A DNA stretch of 64,000 bases from Vibrio sp. SCSIO 43135. Its GTDB lineage: Bacteria > Pseudomonadota > Gammaproteobacteria > Enterobacterales > Vibrionaceae. Location: the NCBI RefSeq assembly GCF_023716665.1, contig NZ_CP071860.1:1674001-1738000 (forward strand). The letters run 5' to 3'. Under the pieces are notes generated by a model, which had not been told where the DNA came from, made no database searches, and saw nothing but the letters and a program-made list of their open reading frames with translations. Positions 52,453 through 61,417 of this stretch are shown here, one piece after another (positions within the stretch are counted from its first letter, which is position 1; each line of letters starts with the position of its first letter). A program made the position numbers and the translations under genes.

Positions 52453-53874
52453 TTACTCCTGCAGTGATATGAGAACTTTCACGTATATTGTTATTGCTTT
52501 TCTCAATGACTCGAGGCTCAGCCGTTCATTTGGCTCATGCACACAAGTCACATCACCGGGAAAAGTGGGTCCGAATGCCACACCATTGCTCAGCGCACGT
52601 GCGTAAGATGCCGCACCCTTGCTAAAACATTGAGCGTCCGTTCTCGTAACTTCGTAATACGCTTTTCCCATCGCCTGGATAAGATCACTTTCGGGTGAGA
52701 GGTAAGATAGAGGTAAGTACTGCTGTTCGGTCAGGCTCACTCCATATTTTTGGGATAAATGTTGGAGTCGGGTACGAGCTTGATCGATAGTCAGTCCTTT
52801 AGGAAACCGAAAATCAAAATCCAAGTTGTAGCCATGCTGATCAAGGTTGATAGAAGATACACAACACGTGGTGCTGCCCATCTCATCATCTTGGTGTGCT
52901 AGCCCCAATTTCTCACCATCAATCGACTCTGCAAACCATCCGTCTAGCAGGTCTATCAAATGTTGAGAATTGGCATCTAGCCCTTCAACATGTCGCATTT
53001 GGCTTACTAACTGATCCATACAGTTGCTTACCCGATGCGGGTTGCGGGATTTCTCCCACGGCGTTGAAAACTCAACGCGGTGTAACTTAGATTGATGCAT
53101 TGCACCTTCTCTAGTTACTTCAGCAATCGCAGCACATTGTTCCGCTACTTTCGCCGCTTGTTCGCCAGCTAACCACATTGTCAGATGATGGCACGTCGAT
53201 GTTCTATCGCGCTCACTTTCAATGCGGACTATCTGGCAATCTCCTTGCGCATTACGAGTTGGGAAAGCTCGTTGTAATGACGCATAAAGAATACCTTTTT
53301 CTCCATTAACGATTGGGAAGTCGCCGTCTGGAGAGAAGCCATATTCCGGTTGAGGGTTATGACTAAAATAATGCTCTACACATTCCCAAGTTGTCTCTTC
53401 TGCTCCGCCAATAATCACTCGAATTTTCTTAGTGAGTGGTACATTGAGCGCTTTAAACATCTTGAGGATGTATAGACTGGCCATCAGTGGCCCTTTGTTG
53501 TCTGTGACACCTCGGCCAAATAGCACGTTTCCTTTCTGGTGCATTTCGAACGCCGGTGTCAGCCACTTAGCTAAGTTTCCTGCGGCGACGACATCGACGT
53601 GGTGCAACAGCGCGATTTCTTGCTCACCTTCGCCGTAGCTAATATCAAGCGCATAACCTTGGTGATCTCTCACCTCTAAGTCCTCTCTTTGGGCAAATGC
53701 GATTAAGTAGTCGAAGGCTTTTCTTATCGGCTGACCAAAAGGCGCGTTATCCGACTTAGTGCTTTCATCGCGCACAGACGGAATAGCAATCAACCCCGAC
53801 AGATCACTGAGCAATTTATCAACATTGCGCTCAAGATAGCCTGAAGTTTGGGTAGAAAAATTGCTTTCCGTCAT
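52453..53874 (-). CDS. M20-family metallopeptidase, PepV/Sapep-like dipeptidase
   Basis: 473 residues. Two-zinc M20 hydrolase with H92 and D94 in LLHHVDVV, D125 in RGVTDNKGP, catalytic E159/E160 in IGGAEETTWE, and the bridging lid domain region. It lies between the PTS EIICB (3 bases) and rpiA (82 bases) in an operon of sugar-phosphate enzymes. Such a peptidase in a PTS operon suggests the imported sugar carries an amino acid or acyl group that must be removed, analogous to the M42-type SgcX in the E. coli sgc cluster as I recall it. Ribosome site AGGAAG. Confidence 0.87.
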   Translation of the reverse strand: MTESNFSTQTSGYLERNVDKLLSDLSGLIAIPSVRDESTKSDNAPFGQPIRKAFDYLIAFAQREDLEVRDHQGYALDISYGEGEQEIALLHHVDVVAAGNLAKWLTPAFEMHQKGNVLFGRGVTDNKGPLMASLYILKMFKALNVPLTKKIRVIIGGAEETTWECVEHYFSHNPQPEYGFSPDGDFPIVNGEKGILYASLQRAFPTRNAQGDCQIVRIESERDRTSTCHHLTMWLAGEQAAKVAEQCAAIAEVTREGAMHQSKLHRVEFSTPWEKSRNPHRVSNCMDQLVSQMRHVEGLDANSQHLIDLLDGWFAESIDGEKLGLAHQDDEMGSTTCCVSSINLDQHGYNLDFDFRFPKGLTIDQARTRLQHLSQKYGVSLTEQQYLPLSYLSPESDLIQAMGKAYYEVTRTDAQCFSKGAASYARALSNGVAFGPTFPGDVTCVHEPNERLSLESLRKAITIYVKVLISLQE

Positions 53875-53956
53875 GTTTACTTCCTAATTTTTCACTATTG
53901 AGAAACTTATAAATAAAGTTGTTAGCAAGGTCTCATTATCTCGCTAAACACAGAGG

Positions 53957-54658
53957 TTAACGCGCTAGCCAATGCACTCCTTCGTCGCTAGAGAACGCCA
54001 TAAAATCGGCTTTTCGGTGAGAAAAAATACCGTTTTCTACAACGCCCGGAATCGCATTCAGTTGCTGTTCTATTTGGCTCGGCTGAGATAAGTTCAGCCC
54101 TGCAACATCCAAAATGATATTGCCGTTGTCCGTGGTACACCCTTGTCTCAATGCTGGGGTTCCTCCTAAGCTTTGCAGTGCATTCGACACGGCTTTTTGT
54201 GCCGCTGGCAACACTTCAATTGGGAGTGGGAATTTACCCAGCTCGCTGACCATACGGCCACTGTCGGCGATAGTGATAAAGGTAAGCGCTAAAGTCGCTA
54301 ACACCTTTTCTCTCGCCAGTGCTGCGCCACCACCTTTTACCGTGATGCCATTACTTAACCCTTCGTCTATTCCGTCGATGTAGAAATCGACACGCTCACA
54401 ATCTGCGATGGCAATTTCAGGTAGCCCCGCCTCTCGTAGTGCCTTGCTAGAACGTTCTGAGCTCGAAACACAGTAGGAAAATTCTGCGCCGCTGCTTTTA
54501 AGCAGCTTAATAAACACCTCAACCGTTGCGCCAGTGCCAATGCCAATCACACTGCTTGGTGTCAACTTGTCGATCACATGGTCTAAGGCTGCTTTCGCAG
54601 CCTTAGTACGCAGGCAGTCGCTACTCTGTTGTTGAATAAAATGCGATGCCATGCTCAT
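53957..54658 (-). CDS. rpiA: Ribose-5-phosphate isomerase A
   Basis: 233 residues from ATG 54658 (GGAG seven bases upstream), one base after the tkt stop; the frame is open to 54754 inside tkt. RpiA motifs: VIGIGTGATVEVFIKLL, CERVDFYIDGIDEGLSNG and VKGGGAALAREKVLA. It interconverts ribose-5-phosphate and ribulose-5-phosphate. Many vibrios have another rpiA by serA, so this one is likely an operon-specific copy. Translationally coupled to tkt. Confidence 0.94.
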   Translation of the reverse strand: MSMASHFIQQQSSDCLRTKAAKAALDHVIDKLTPSSVIGIGTGATVEVFIKLLKSSGAEFSYCVSSSERSSKALREAGLPEIAIADCERVDFYIDGIDEGLSNGITVKGGGAALAREKVLATLALTFITIADSGRMVSELGKFPLPIEVLPAAQKAVSNALQSLGGTPALRQGCTTDNGNIILDVAGLNLSQPSQIEQQLNAIPGVVENGIFSHRKADFMAFSSDEGVHWLAR

Positions 54659-54659
54659 G

Positions 54660-56654
54660 CTATTTCTCCAATAACGCCGTTGCTTTAGCGATAACGTTGT
54701 CCACCGTAAAGCCATACATTTCAAAGAGTTGGTCTGCTGGTGCTGATTCACCAAATCTGGTCATGCCGATGATGTCACCCTGTAGGCCGGTATACTTAAA
54801 CCAGTAGTCTTTGATTCCCGCTTCAATGGCGAGACGCTTAGTCACTGTGTTTGGTAGAACAGACTGCTGATACTCTGCTGACTGAGCATCGAACACATCG
54901 GTAGCAGGCATAGACACAACGCGACATTTCACGTCACCAAGCTTGGCTTTCGCTTCCATCGCCAATGCCACTTCTGAACCAGTCGCAATCAAGATAAGCT
55001 CTGGTTCGCCGTCGCAATCGGATAGCACATAGCCACCTTTCACCACGTTGGCTAACGTTGCTTCATCGCGTTCAAATTGCACTAGGTTTTGGCGTGAGAA
55101 AATCAGTGAGGTTGGGCCGTCAAATCGCTCTACGGCAGACTTCCAAGCAACGGCTGTTTCCACTTGGTCACACGGGCGCCATGTGCTCATGTTTGGTGTC
55201 AAGCGCAGCGAGGCAATCTGTTCAACAGGCTGATGAGTTGGCCCGTCTTCGCCCAAGCCAATCGAGTCATGGGTATAAACAAAGATACTGCGCTGCTTCA
55301 TCAACGCGGCCATACGCAGGGCATTACGTGCATATTCCATAAACATCAGGAAAGTGCCGCCATAAGGAATGAAGCCGCCGTGCAACGCAATACCATTCAT
55401 CATTGCCGACATCGCAAACTCGCGCACACCATAGCTAACGTAGTTGCCCGATGCGTCTTGAGCGGTAATCGACTTCGACCCCGACCAATTGGTCAAGTTA
55501 GACGGTGTGAGATCGGCCGAGCCGCCCAAGAACTCAGGCAACAGCGGACCAAACGCTTCAATCGCATTCTGGGACGCTTTACGTGTCGCAATAGTTTGCG
55601 GGTTGGCTTGGAGGGTTTTGATGATGTCTTGGGTGTACGCTTCCCAGTTTTCAGGGAGTTGGCTACTGCTACGGCGTTGGAACTCCGCCGCAAGCTCCGG
55701 GTAAGCCGCTTGGTAAGCAGAGAATCGAGTTTCCCAGTCAGACTCAACACTTTGACCCTTGTCTTTGCCATCCCATGCTTGATAGATATCTGCTGGAATC
55801 TCAAACTCTGGGTGATCCCAGCCTAGGTTCAAACGTACCAATGCCACTTCGTCTTCACCCAGAGGCGCACCGTGACAATCATGGCTCGCCGATTTGTTTG
55901 GCGAACCGAAGCCAATGACGGTTTTACAACAAATCAGAGTCGGCTTATCAGTAACAGCTTTAGCTTGAGTAATCGCAGCATGAATAGCATCGGCATTGTG
56001 GCCATCCACTTCTGAAATTACGTGCCAGCCGTAGGCTTCAAAACGCTTCGGCGTGTCATCAGAGAACCAGCCATCGACTTCACCGTCGATAGAGATGCCG
56101 TTGTCATCCCAAAACGCCACCAGTTTGCCTAACCCTAAAGTGCCTGCTAATGAACAAGCTTCATGAGAAATCCCTTCCATCATGCAACCATCCCCCATAA
56201 ACACATAGGTGTGGTGGTCAACGATATCGTGGCCTTCACGGTTAAATTGCTCTGCTAGCACTTTCTCAGCCAATGCCATGCCCACACCATTGGTGATGCC
56301 CTGCCCTAGTGGACCAGTGGTAGTCTCAATACCCGGTGCATAACCATATTCAGGGTGGCCCGCCGTTTTGCTGTGCAGTTGACGGAAGGATTTGATGTCA
56401 TCCATCGATAGGTCGTAGCCCGATAAGTGCAACAGGCTGTATATCAGCATGGAGCCATGACCATTAGAAAGAATGAATCGATCTCTGTCGGCCCAGTTTG
56501 GATTGTTTGGGTTATGCTTTAGAAAATCGCGCCATAGGACTTCTGCGATATCGGCCATCCCCATCGGTGCACCGGGGTGACCAGAGCCAGCCTTTTGCAC
56601 CGCATCCATACTTAGTACTCGGATAGCATCAGCCAGTTTTGAACGTGAAATCAT
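54660..56654 (-). CDS. tkt: Transketolase
   Basis: 664 residues. The ATG at 56660 overlaps the AGGAGG, so the second ATG (56654) at proper spacing is preferred, giving MISRSKLADAI. Thiamine-binding motifs: GDGCMMEGISHEACSL and the HGGFIPYGGTFLMFMEYARNALR part; GHPGAPMGMADIAEVLW at the N-terminus. It moves two-carbon ketol groups among pentose, hexose, erythrose and triose phosphates. Together with tal (five bases upstream in the same strand) and rpiA it recreates the non-oxidative pentose phosphate cycle inside this operon. Confidence 0.96.
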   Translation of the reverse strand: MISRSKLADAIRVLSMDAVQKAGSGHPGAPMGMADIAEVLWRDFLKHNPNNPNWADRDRFILSNGHGSMLIYSLLHLSGYDLSMDDIKSFRQLHSKTAGHPEYGYAPGIETTTGPLGQGITNGVGMALAEKVLAEQFNREGHDIVDHHTYVFMGDGCMMEGISHEACSLAGTLGLGKLVAFWDDNGISIDGEVDGWFSDDTPKRFEAYGWHVISEVDGHNADAIHAAITQAKAVTDKPTLICCKTVIGFGSPNKSASHDCHGAPLGEDEVALVRLNLGWDHPEFEIPADIYQAWDGKDKGQSVESDWETRFSAYQAAYPELAAEFQRRSSSQLPENWEAYTQDIIKTLQANPQTIATRKASQNAIEAFGPLLPEFLGGSADLTPSNLTNWSGSKSITAQDASGNYVSYGVREFAMSAMMNGIALHGGFIPYGGTFLMFMEYARNALRMAALMKQRSIFVYTHDSIGLGEDGPTHQPVEQIASLRLTPNMSTWRPCDQVETAVAWKSAVERFDGPTSLIFSRQNLVQFERDEATLANVVKGGYVLSDCDGEPELILIATGSEVALAMEAKAKLGDVKCRVVSMPATDVFDAQSAEYQQSVLPNTVTKRLAIEAGIKDYWFKYTGLQGDIIGMTRFGESAPADQLFEMYGFTVDNVIAKATALLEK

Positions 56655-56665
56655 GCTCATTCCTC

Positions 56666-57619
56666 CTACAGACGCGCTTCGATCATGGCTTCAAGTTTGC
56701 CTTGGTCTACGGCAAAGTTGCGGATACCTTCAGACAGCTTTTCAGTCGCCATCGGGTCTTGATTCATTTCCCAGCGGAACTGTGCTTCAGTCATAGCAGC
56801 TGGTGTGGCCTTTACAGAATCGCGCGCCGCGAATAGCTGACAAGACACCTCACCTTCCTGAGCAGCGAGCTGGTCAAGAATCGCTGGGCCAATCGTCAAA
56901 CGATCACAGCCAGCAAGAGCCAGTACTTCCTCAGCGTTACGGAAGCTCGCGCCCATCACGACGGTGTTATAGCCATGGTCTTTGTAGTAGTTGTAGATAT
57001 CCGAAACAGATACCACACCAGGATCTTCATGCGGCAGATAATCTTTTTTGTCGGTGTTGGTTTTATACCAATCAAGAATTCGTCCCACGAATGGAGAAAT
57101 CAGATATACACCAGCCTCTGCACACGCTTTAGCCTGAGCAAAATTGAACAACAAAGTCAGGTTACAGTTGATACCTTCTTGCTCTAGCTCTTGAGCGGCG
57201 CGAATGCCTTCCCAAGTCGAAGCAAGTTTAATCAGAATACGGTCATTACTGATCCCTGCGTCGTTATACATCGCAATCAGCTTACGTGCTTTAGCCAGAC
57301 TTGCTTGTTTATCAAACGACATACGAGCATCAACTTCAGTTGAAATACGCCCCGGTACCGTTTTAAGGATCTCAAGGCCGATGTTGACCGCCAGTTTGTC
57401 GCCAGCATCAACCAACTGTTGCGCTTTATCACTACTTTGCGCTTTCGCCCACTTGATAGCATCTTCAATTAAGTAATCGTATTGCGGCATTTCCGCCGCT
57501 TTTAGCACCAATGAAGGGTTCGTTGTTGCGTCTTCTGGTTGGAAAGCAGCAATTGCATCGATGTCGCCAGTATCGGCAACCACCGTTGTGTATTTTTTAA
57601 GTTGTTCTAATTTGTTCAT
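56666..57619 (-). CDS. tal: Transaldolase
   Basis: 317 residues, TalB type, active Lys near 131 in RILIKLASTWEGI, plus TTVVADTGDI and DATTNPSLVLKA at the N-terminus. It transfers the dihydroxyacetone unit between sugar phosphates. It starts two bases before the HAD gene stop (57622) and is five bases before tkt. All tightly packed, which supports one transcript. Confidence 0.96.
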   Translation of the reverse strand: MNKLEQLKKYTTVVADTGDIDAIAAFQPEDATTNPSLVLKAAEMPQYDYLIEDAIKWAKAQSSDKAQQLVDAGDKLAVNIGLEILKTVPGRISTEVDARMSFDKQASLAKARKLIAMYNDAGISNDRILIKLASTWEGIRAAQELEQEGINCNLTLLFNFAQAKACAEAGVYLISPFVGRILDWYKTNTDKKDYLPHEDPGVVSVSDIYNYYKDHGYNTVVMGASFRNAEEVLALAGCDRLTIGPAILDQLAAQEGEVSCQLFAARDSVKATPAAMTEAQFRWEMNQDPMATEKLSEGIRNFAVDQGKLEAMIEARL

Positions 57620-57621
57620 CG

Positions 57622-58359
57622 TTACTTCTCGGTAAGTTGATTAATCAGTTGAGGTAGGGTTTGGTCACTCATCGAAGAAAGCACCACGTCGGCTAGCGAG
57701 ACGTCGAGGTGACGAGTGAGCAAATTGGTCACCGCAACTGTCGGTATTCCTGCCGATCGAGCCGCCTTGATCCCCGGTGGAGAATCTTCAAATGCGATGG
57801 CTTGATGGGCAGAAACACCCAAGCGCGCTAAAGCTTGCAAGTACACGTCTGGTTGAGGTTTGCGTTTTTCGGCTACGATTTCTTCCGCGCCGACAAAACA
57901 ATCAAAGAAGTGAGTCAGTTTTAGCCGTTGTAGTATCGGCATGTAGTGTTCATGTTCAGAGCTGGTTGCAAGTGCTATTTTCCAACCTTGAGATCGAGCA
58001 AAGTGAAGGTATTCTCTCACCCCTTCTCGCTCTGAAATGTGTTCGATCAGTTGGTATGCTTTTGCTAACACTTGTTGGCCAATATCACCATCGCTCATGT
58101 TCAAACCAGAAGCACAGCGAAACTGTTGATAAAGGGCGGTTGCTGGTACTGAGCTCCCCACTAGACCAGCAACCTGGAGTTGCGACACTTTCACGCCGTA
58201 TGGCTGCATCAAAGCTTCCCAGGCTTTGAACATACAGGTTTCGGTATCCACAAGAAGGCCATCAAAATCAAATATTAGCGCTTTCACGTCACTGGCGAAG
58301 AAGTCCTCTCTTTCCCATTTCTTTGCCGTGATAGTTGAAGAACTAATCGTGTTTTTCAT
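57622..58359 (-). CDS. HAD-superfamily sugar phosphatase / phosphoglucomutase-like
   Basis: 245 residues, HAD subfamily IA with cap: motif I D31-F-D33 (LIFDFDGLLVDTE), motif II ALATSSEHE, Lys in KRKPQPDVYLQAL and motif IV FEDSPPGIKAA. Similar to YcjU/YfbT-type beta-phosphoglucomutases or small-sugar phosphatases. An unusual 24-residue leader precedes the domain (ATG 58359). Within this operon it may recycle dead-end phosphorylated sugars; the substrate is unknown. Confidence 0.86.
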   Translation of the reverse strand: MKNTISSSTITAKKWEREDFFASDVKALIFDFDGLLVDTETCMFKAWEALMQPYGVKVSQLQVAGLVGSSVPATALYQQFRCASGLNMSDGDIGQQVLAKAYQLIEHISEREGVREYLHFARSQGWKIALATSSEHEHYMPILQRLKLTHFFDCFVGAEEIVAEKRKPQPDVYLQALARLGVSAHQAIAFEDSPPGIKAARSAGIPTVAVTNLLTRHLDVSLADVVLSSMSDQTLPQLINQLTEK

Positions 58360-58389
58360 GGCTTTTTCTCCGTTATTTTTCTCTCGGTA

Positions 58390-59547
58390 CTAAGCTAAGC
58401 TGGCATGCAAAACTTGCTTCATTTCTTCGCCACTGGTCAGTGGTAAATCGAAGCAAAATGCAGGCTCTAACGCTTCAACGTCTTGCTTGCTCACCCCCAC
58501 CTGAGTCAAGTTCGACTCAAGCCCAATGCGTGCCAAAAACTTAACCAAATGCGCCGCCAGCGACTGAGCTTTTTCTTCGATGCTTCCCACGGCACCAAAT
58601 AATTCCGCTACTTGCGCATAACGCTCTGGCTGCTTACGCCACTGAAGCTGAACATACGCTGGGTATACCACCGCCAGTGTCAGACCATGAGGTAAGTTGG
58701 TTTTGCTGCTACCAAGGATTTCGCCAAGAGGATGCGGTGCACCCGCTCCGCCATTAGCCAATGAGATACCGCCTAAAGTGTCCGCTTTCGCCAGTTGGCA
58801 GCGACCTTGAAGATCGGAGCCGTCATCAACCACATTCGGCAAATGGTCGACCACAAGCTTCATGGCCTCTAACGCCAAGGTGTCGACAAACGGTGAAGGT
58901 CGCGTCCCAGTGAAGGACTCAAACGCATGTGAAAATGCGTCAAAACCTGTCATCGCTGTCATTCGAGGTGGTAACGTCAGCATCAACTCAGGATCGATTA
59001 CCGCTTCTAGCGGGAAAAACTCAGGGTGGAACAGCGTTAACTTGGCATGCTGTTCAACATCAGTAATCACCGCAGCTTGCGTGACTTGTGAACCCGTGCC
59101 AGAGGTTGTTGGTACGGCAATTAACGGTACAACCTCAGCCGGTAGTGGCGCGACGTCACCAAACGGTGAGTCATAGGTGGCAAACCAGTGAGACCAATCC
59201 AATGAATCAGCCTTGATAGTCGCCGCGATGATTTTTGCGGTATCGATAGAAGAACCTCCACCGATTGCCAGAACCACATCGCATTGGGCAGCCATCGCAA
59301 CTTGGCGACCCAACTCCACAACCGTTGTTGGTGGATTCGGTACCACACCGTCGAAGTGAGTCACTTCAATACCTTGTTCTTCGAGCAAAGCGAAAATACG
59401 TTGATACGCAGGCTTTACTGCATCGAAAATCGGCTCAGATACCACTAAGCAGCGCTTGCCGTAACCTGCCACAAGCTGACCAATTTTTTGAATTTCTCCC
59501 GCACCAAAAGTGAGTTTAGTCGGTTGATAATATTGAAATTGTGTCAT
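58390..59547 (-). CDS. Iron-containing alcohol dehydrogenase
   Basis: 385 residues from ATG 59547 (AAGGATAAAACC upstream; frame open to 59583). Group III metal-dependent dehydrogenase: nucleotide loop IGGGSSIDTAK, PTTSGTGSQVTQAAVI, and metal-binding Asp/His pattern AFSHAFESF and HPLGEILGSSKTNLPHGL. It probably interconverts a keto and hydroxy group of a sugar or polyol intermediate with NAD(P)H. It lies between the epimerase gene (88 bases) and the HAD gene (30 bases). Confidence 0.9.
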   Translation of the reverse strand: MTQFQYYQPTKLTFGAGEIQKIGQLVAGYGKRCLVVSEPIFDAVKPAYQRIFALLEEQGIEVTHFDGVVPNPPTTVVELGRQVAMAAQCDVVLAIGGGSSIDTAKIIAATIKADSLDWSHWFATYDSPFGDVAPLPAEVVPLIAVPTTSGTGSQVTQAAVITDVEQHAKLTLFHPEFFPLEAVIDPELMLTLPPRMTAMTGFDAFSHAFESFTGTRPSPFVDTLALEAMKLVVDHLPNVVDDGSDLQGRCQLAKADTLGGISLANGGAGAPHPLGEILGSSKTNLPHGLTLAVVYPAYVQLQWRKQPERYAQVAELFGAVGSIEEKAQSLAAHLVKFLARIGLESNLTQVGVSKQDVEALEPAFCFDLPLTSGEEMKQVLHASLA

Positions 59548-59635
59548 GGTTTTATCCTTGGTTTTGGTGCCAAGCCGGAGCATAAATAGGGGGACTGGCT
59601 CGGCACCGTTTTACGTTTCAATGGGCTTGGCTCGA

Positions 59636-60352
59636 TTAAGCGGTTTCAGCTTCTGCTGCAACGTTTTCCTCGGCTTGGCTCAGTGCTGCACGGAAGTCTT
59701 TCACGCCCGCTGTAATGCCATCTTTGTGACCGAAGATGTTGGTTGAAGCCACCATCACGTCGATATCTTCTTTCAATAGCGCTTCTAGGTTGTGGTTACG
59801 GATACCGCCATCGACACACAGCTCACAGTTAGGGTTACGCTCGTTAATCAGCTGACGAGCCTCACGGATCATCTCGATTGCAGATTCACGCCATAACCAC
59901 TCATCATTGTTCACACCGTGGATAACGATGTGCAGACGGTCTAGGTAGTAGATCGCTTCTTTAACGAATGAAACCGGAGTGAAACAACCCACGGTTAGGC
60001 CAAACTTCATGTTGTAATCGCGGCAGTACTTCATCATGTAAGCGAGCGGCGCACCCAAGAAGTTCTCGGCTGGTAGAATCAACATGTCTGCACCTGCAGC
60101 TGCGATTTTTTCTACAAACAGACGGTCACAATCTTTGAAGTAAGCGTGTACTTCGATTGGTTTGTCTGTGTATTGACGAATCCCTTCAACGATTTGATGT
60201 CCGCCCATTAGCTGCATGTTTTTTAGGTCATGCATGTCTGCTGCATCACAGTGAATGTAATCCGCACCCGCGTCAGAAACTTCTTTTACGATGTCTGCCA
60301 TGTGGCCGTAATCAACGTGGGCGAGACCTGCAGCAATTTTTACTTTTTTCAT
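59636..60352 (-). CDS. Ribulose-phosphate 3-epimerase superfamily protein, divergent
   Basis: 238 residues with the RPE barrel. The four metal ligands are kept: H34 and D36 (YIHCDAADMHD), H69 (IEVHAYF) and the Asp of CVDGGI; the catalytic Asp corresponds to D39. Other usual sequences (ISPSILS, MDGHFVPN) are replaced by IAAGLAHVDYG and AADMHDLKNMQ, so the substrate is likely to differ from ribulose-5-phosphate. Close relatives may be the SgcE/AlsE-type or uncharacterised epimerases. It sits between a Cof phosphatase and the iron dehydrogenase. Confidence 0.84.
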   Translation of the reverse strand: MKKVKIAAGLAHVDYGHMADIVKEVSDAGADYIHCDAADMHDLKNMQLMGGHQIVEGIRQYTDKPIEVHAYFKDCDRLFVEKIAAAGADMLILPAENFLGAPLAYMMKYCRDYNMKFGLTVGCFTPVSFVKEAIYYLDRLHIVIHGVNNDEWLWRESAIEMIREARQLINERNPNCELCVDGGIRNHNLEALLKEDIDVMVASTNIFGHKDGITAGVKDFRAALSQAEENVAAEAETA

Positions 60353-60361
60353 GGTATTTCC

Positions 60362-61204
60362 TTAGTAGCTAAATGAGTGTTGGCATGTATGAAGACCTTC
60401 ACGGACAACCAAGCGAAGGTACTGTCCAATGCCGCAACCGTTGTTATCTGTAACAATGAGGTTTGCCATTCCTTTCAACGAAGGGCTGGCGCTATCCATC
60501 GCAACGGGTTCTCCGACAATGCGGAACATAGAGGCGTCGTTATCCCCATCCCCGAATGCAATGGTGTGATTAGGTGAAATTTGTTGGCTAGTAAGCCATT
60601 GAGTAAGTGCACTGCCTTTGGTCGCCGAAAGGGCTGTAATATCGAGCTTAGTTGGCGCCGATAAATCGGCTTGGCAATGCGGTTGAATAGCGTCTCGGAG
60701 ATCGCAAAGCGCTTGCTTGTCTTCGCTAGACACCAACACTTTGTATACCTCGCCCAATTGCTGAGCGAGCTTGGCCAGGTCTGCTTCGACATGAATATCA
60801 AGAGCGGTATCTATCTGCTGGGCTTTACGAACAAGTCCTTTTGAGTGCGCTGAAGGTTGTTGAACAAACACGCCATTGCTGGCATACAAGGTAAAGTCAA
60901 ACTGTCCATCGTTGAGCATTCTTAGAAGCTCACTGACCAATTGAGGTGTCATCAGTTGTCGATGCATTGCTTCATTAGTCATAGGATTGTAGATATACGC
61001 ACCGTTACAACAGATGATCGGCAGAGTTAGGTTTAACTGCTCGACATAAGGCATCATCAGTTCATGAGGACGACCACTTGCGAGCGTCACCTTATACCCG
61101 TGCTCAAGCGCATAATGGATCGCTTCACGGTTTGTCGCGCTGATCTGCTCATCATCGTTTAAAAGGGTACCGTCTAAATCAATTATGACTGCTTGATACT
61201 TCAT
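60362..61204 (-). CDS. Cof-type HAD-IIB sugar phosphatase
   Basis: 280 residues from ATG 61204 with GGAGG upstream (frame open to 61273). Cof/YidA type: D-x-D motif in VIIDLDGTLLND, TLASGRPHELMMPYV, late FGDGDNDASMF. These enzymes dephosphorylate sugar phosphates and relieve accumulation stress. It is the first gene of the 12-kb operon, divergent from the DeoR regulator across a 213-base region with repeated GGTCA motifs. Confidence 0.9.
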   Translation of the reverse strand: MKYQAVIIDLDGTLLNDDEQISATNREAIHYALEHGYKVTLASGRPHELMMPYVEQLNLTLPIICCNGAYIYNPMTNEAMHRQLMTPQLVSELLRMLNDGQFDFTLYASNGVFVQQPSAHSKGLVRKAQQIDTALDIHVEADLAKLAQQLGEVYKVLVSSEDKQALCDLRDAIQPHCQADLSAPTKLDITALSATKGSALTQWLTSQQISPNHTIAFGDGDNDASMFRIVGEPVAMDSASPSLKGMANLIVTDNNGCGIGQYLRLVVREGLHTCQHSFSY

Positions 61205-61417
61205 TTTGGCCTCCAGTGACTCTTTGTGACGCAAAATGACTATAAAAGACCAAATTAGGTCACGTAAAGTCATTTTTGATTTTTTATGAACATTTTATTG
61301 GTCAAGATCACAAATAAAGATTCAAAACAGGTCACAAATGACCAAATATAAAAAATAATTGCCCAAAAGTTCAAATTCGGTCAAAATAGTTCAAAATAAA
61401 AATCAGGAACAACAATT
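61205..61417. promoter_or_regulatory. Divergent promoter with DeoR-type operator repeats
   Basis: 213 bases between the operon and the DeoR gene. Dyads: GACCAAATTAGGTC at 61248-61261 and GGTCACAAATGACC at 61330-61343, with scattered extra TGAC/GGTCA half sites (for example 61218, 61238, 61313). Repeated GGTCA-type half sites around both promoters are what a DeoR-family repressor would need. The region is very AT-rich near 61345-61395. Confidence 0.65.

Noticed and set aside
55164..55826. A 220-codon plus-strand frame opposite transketolase
   Set aside because: It lies entirely antisense to the well-supported tkt gene, has no family resemblance and no ribosome site. It is a shadow of biased codon use.
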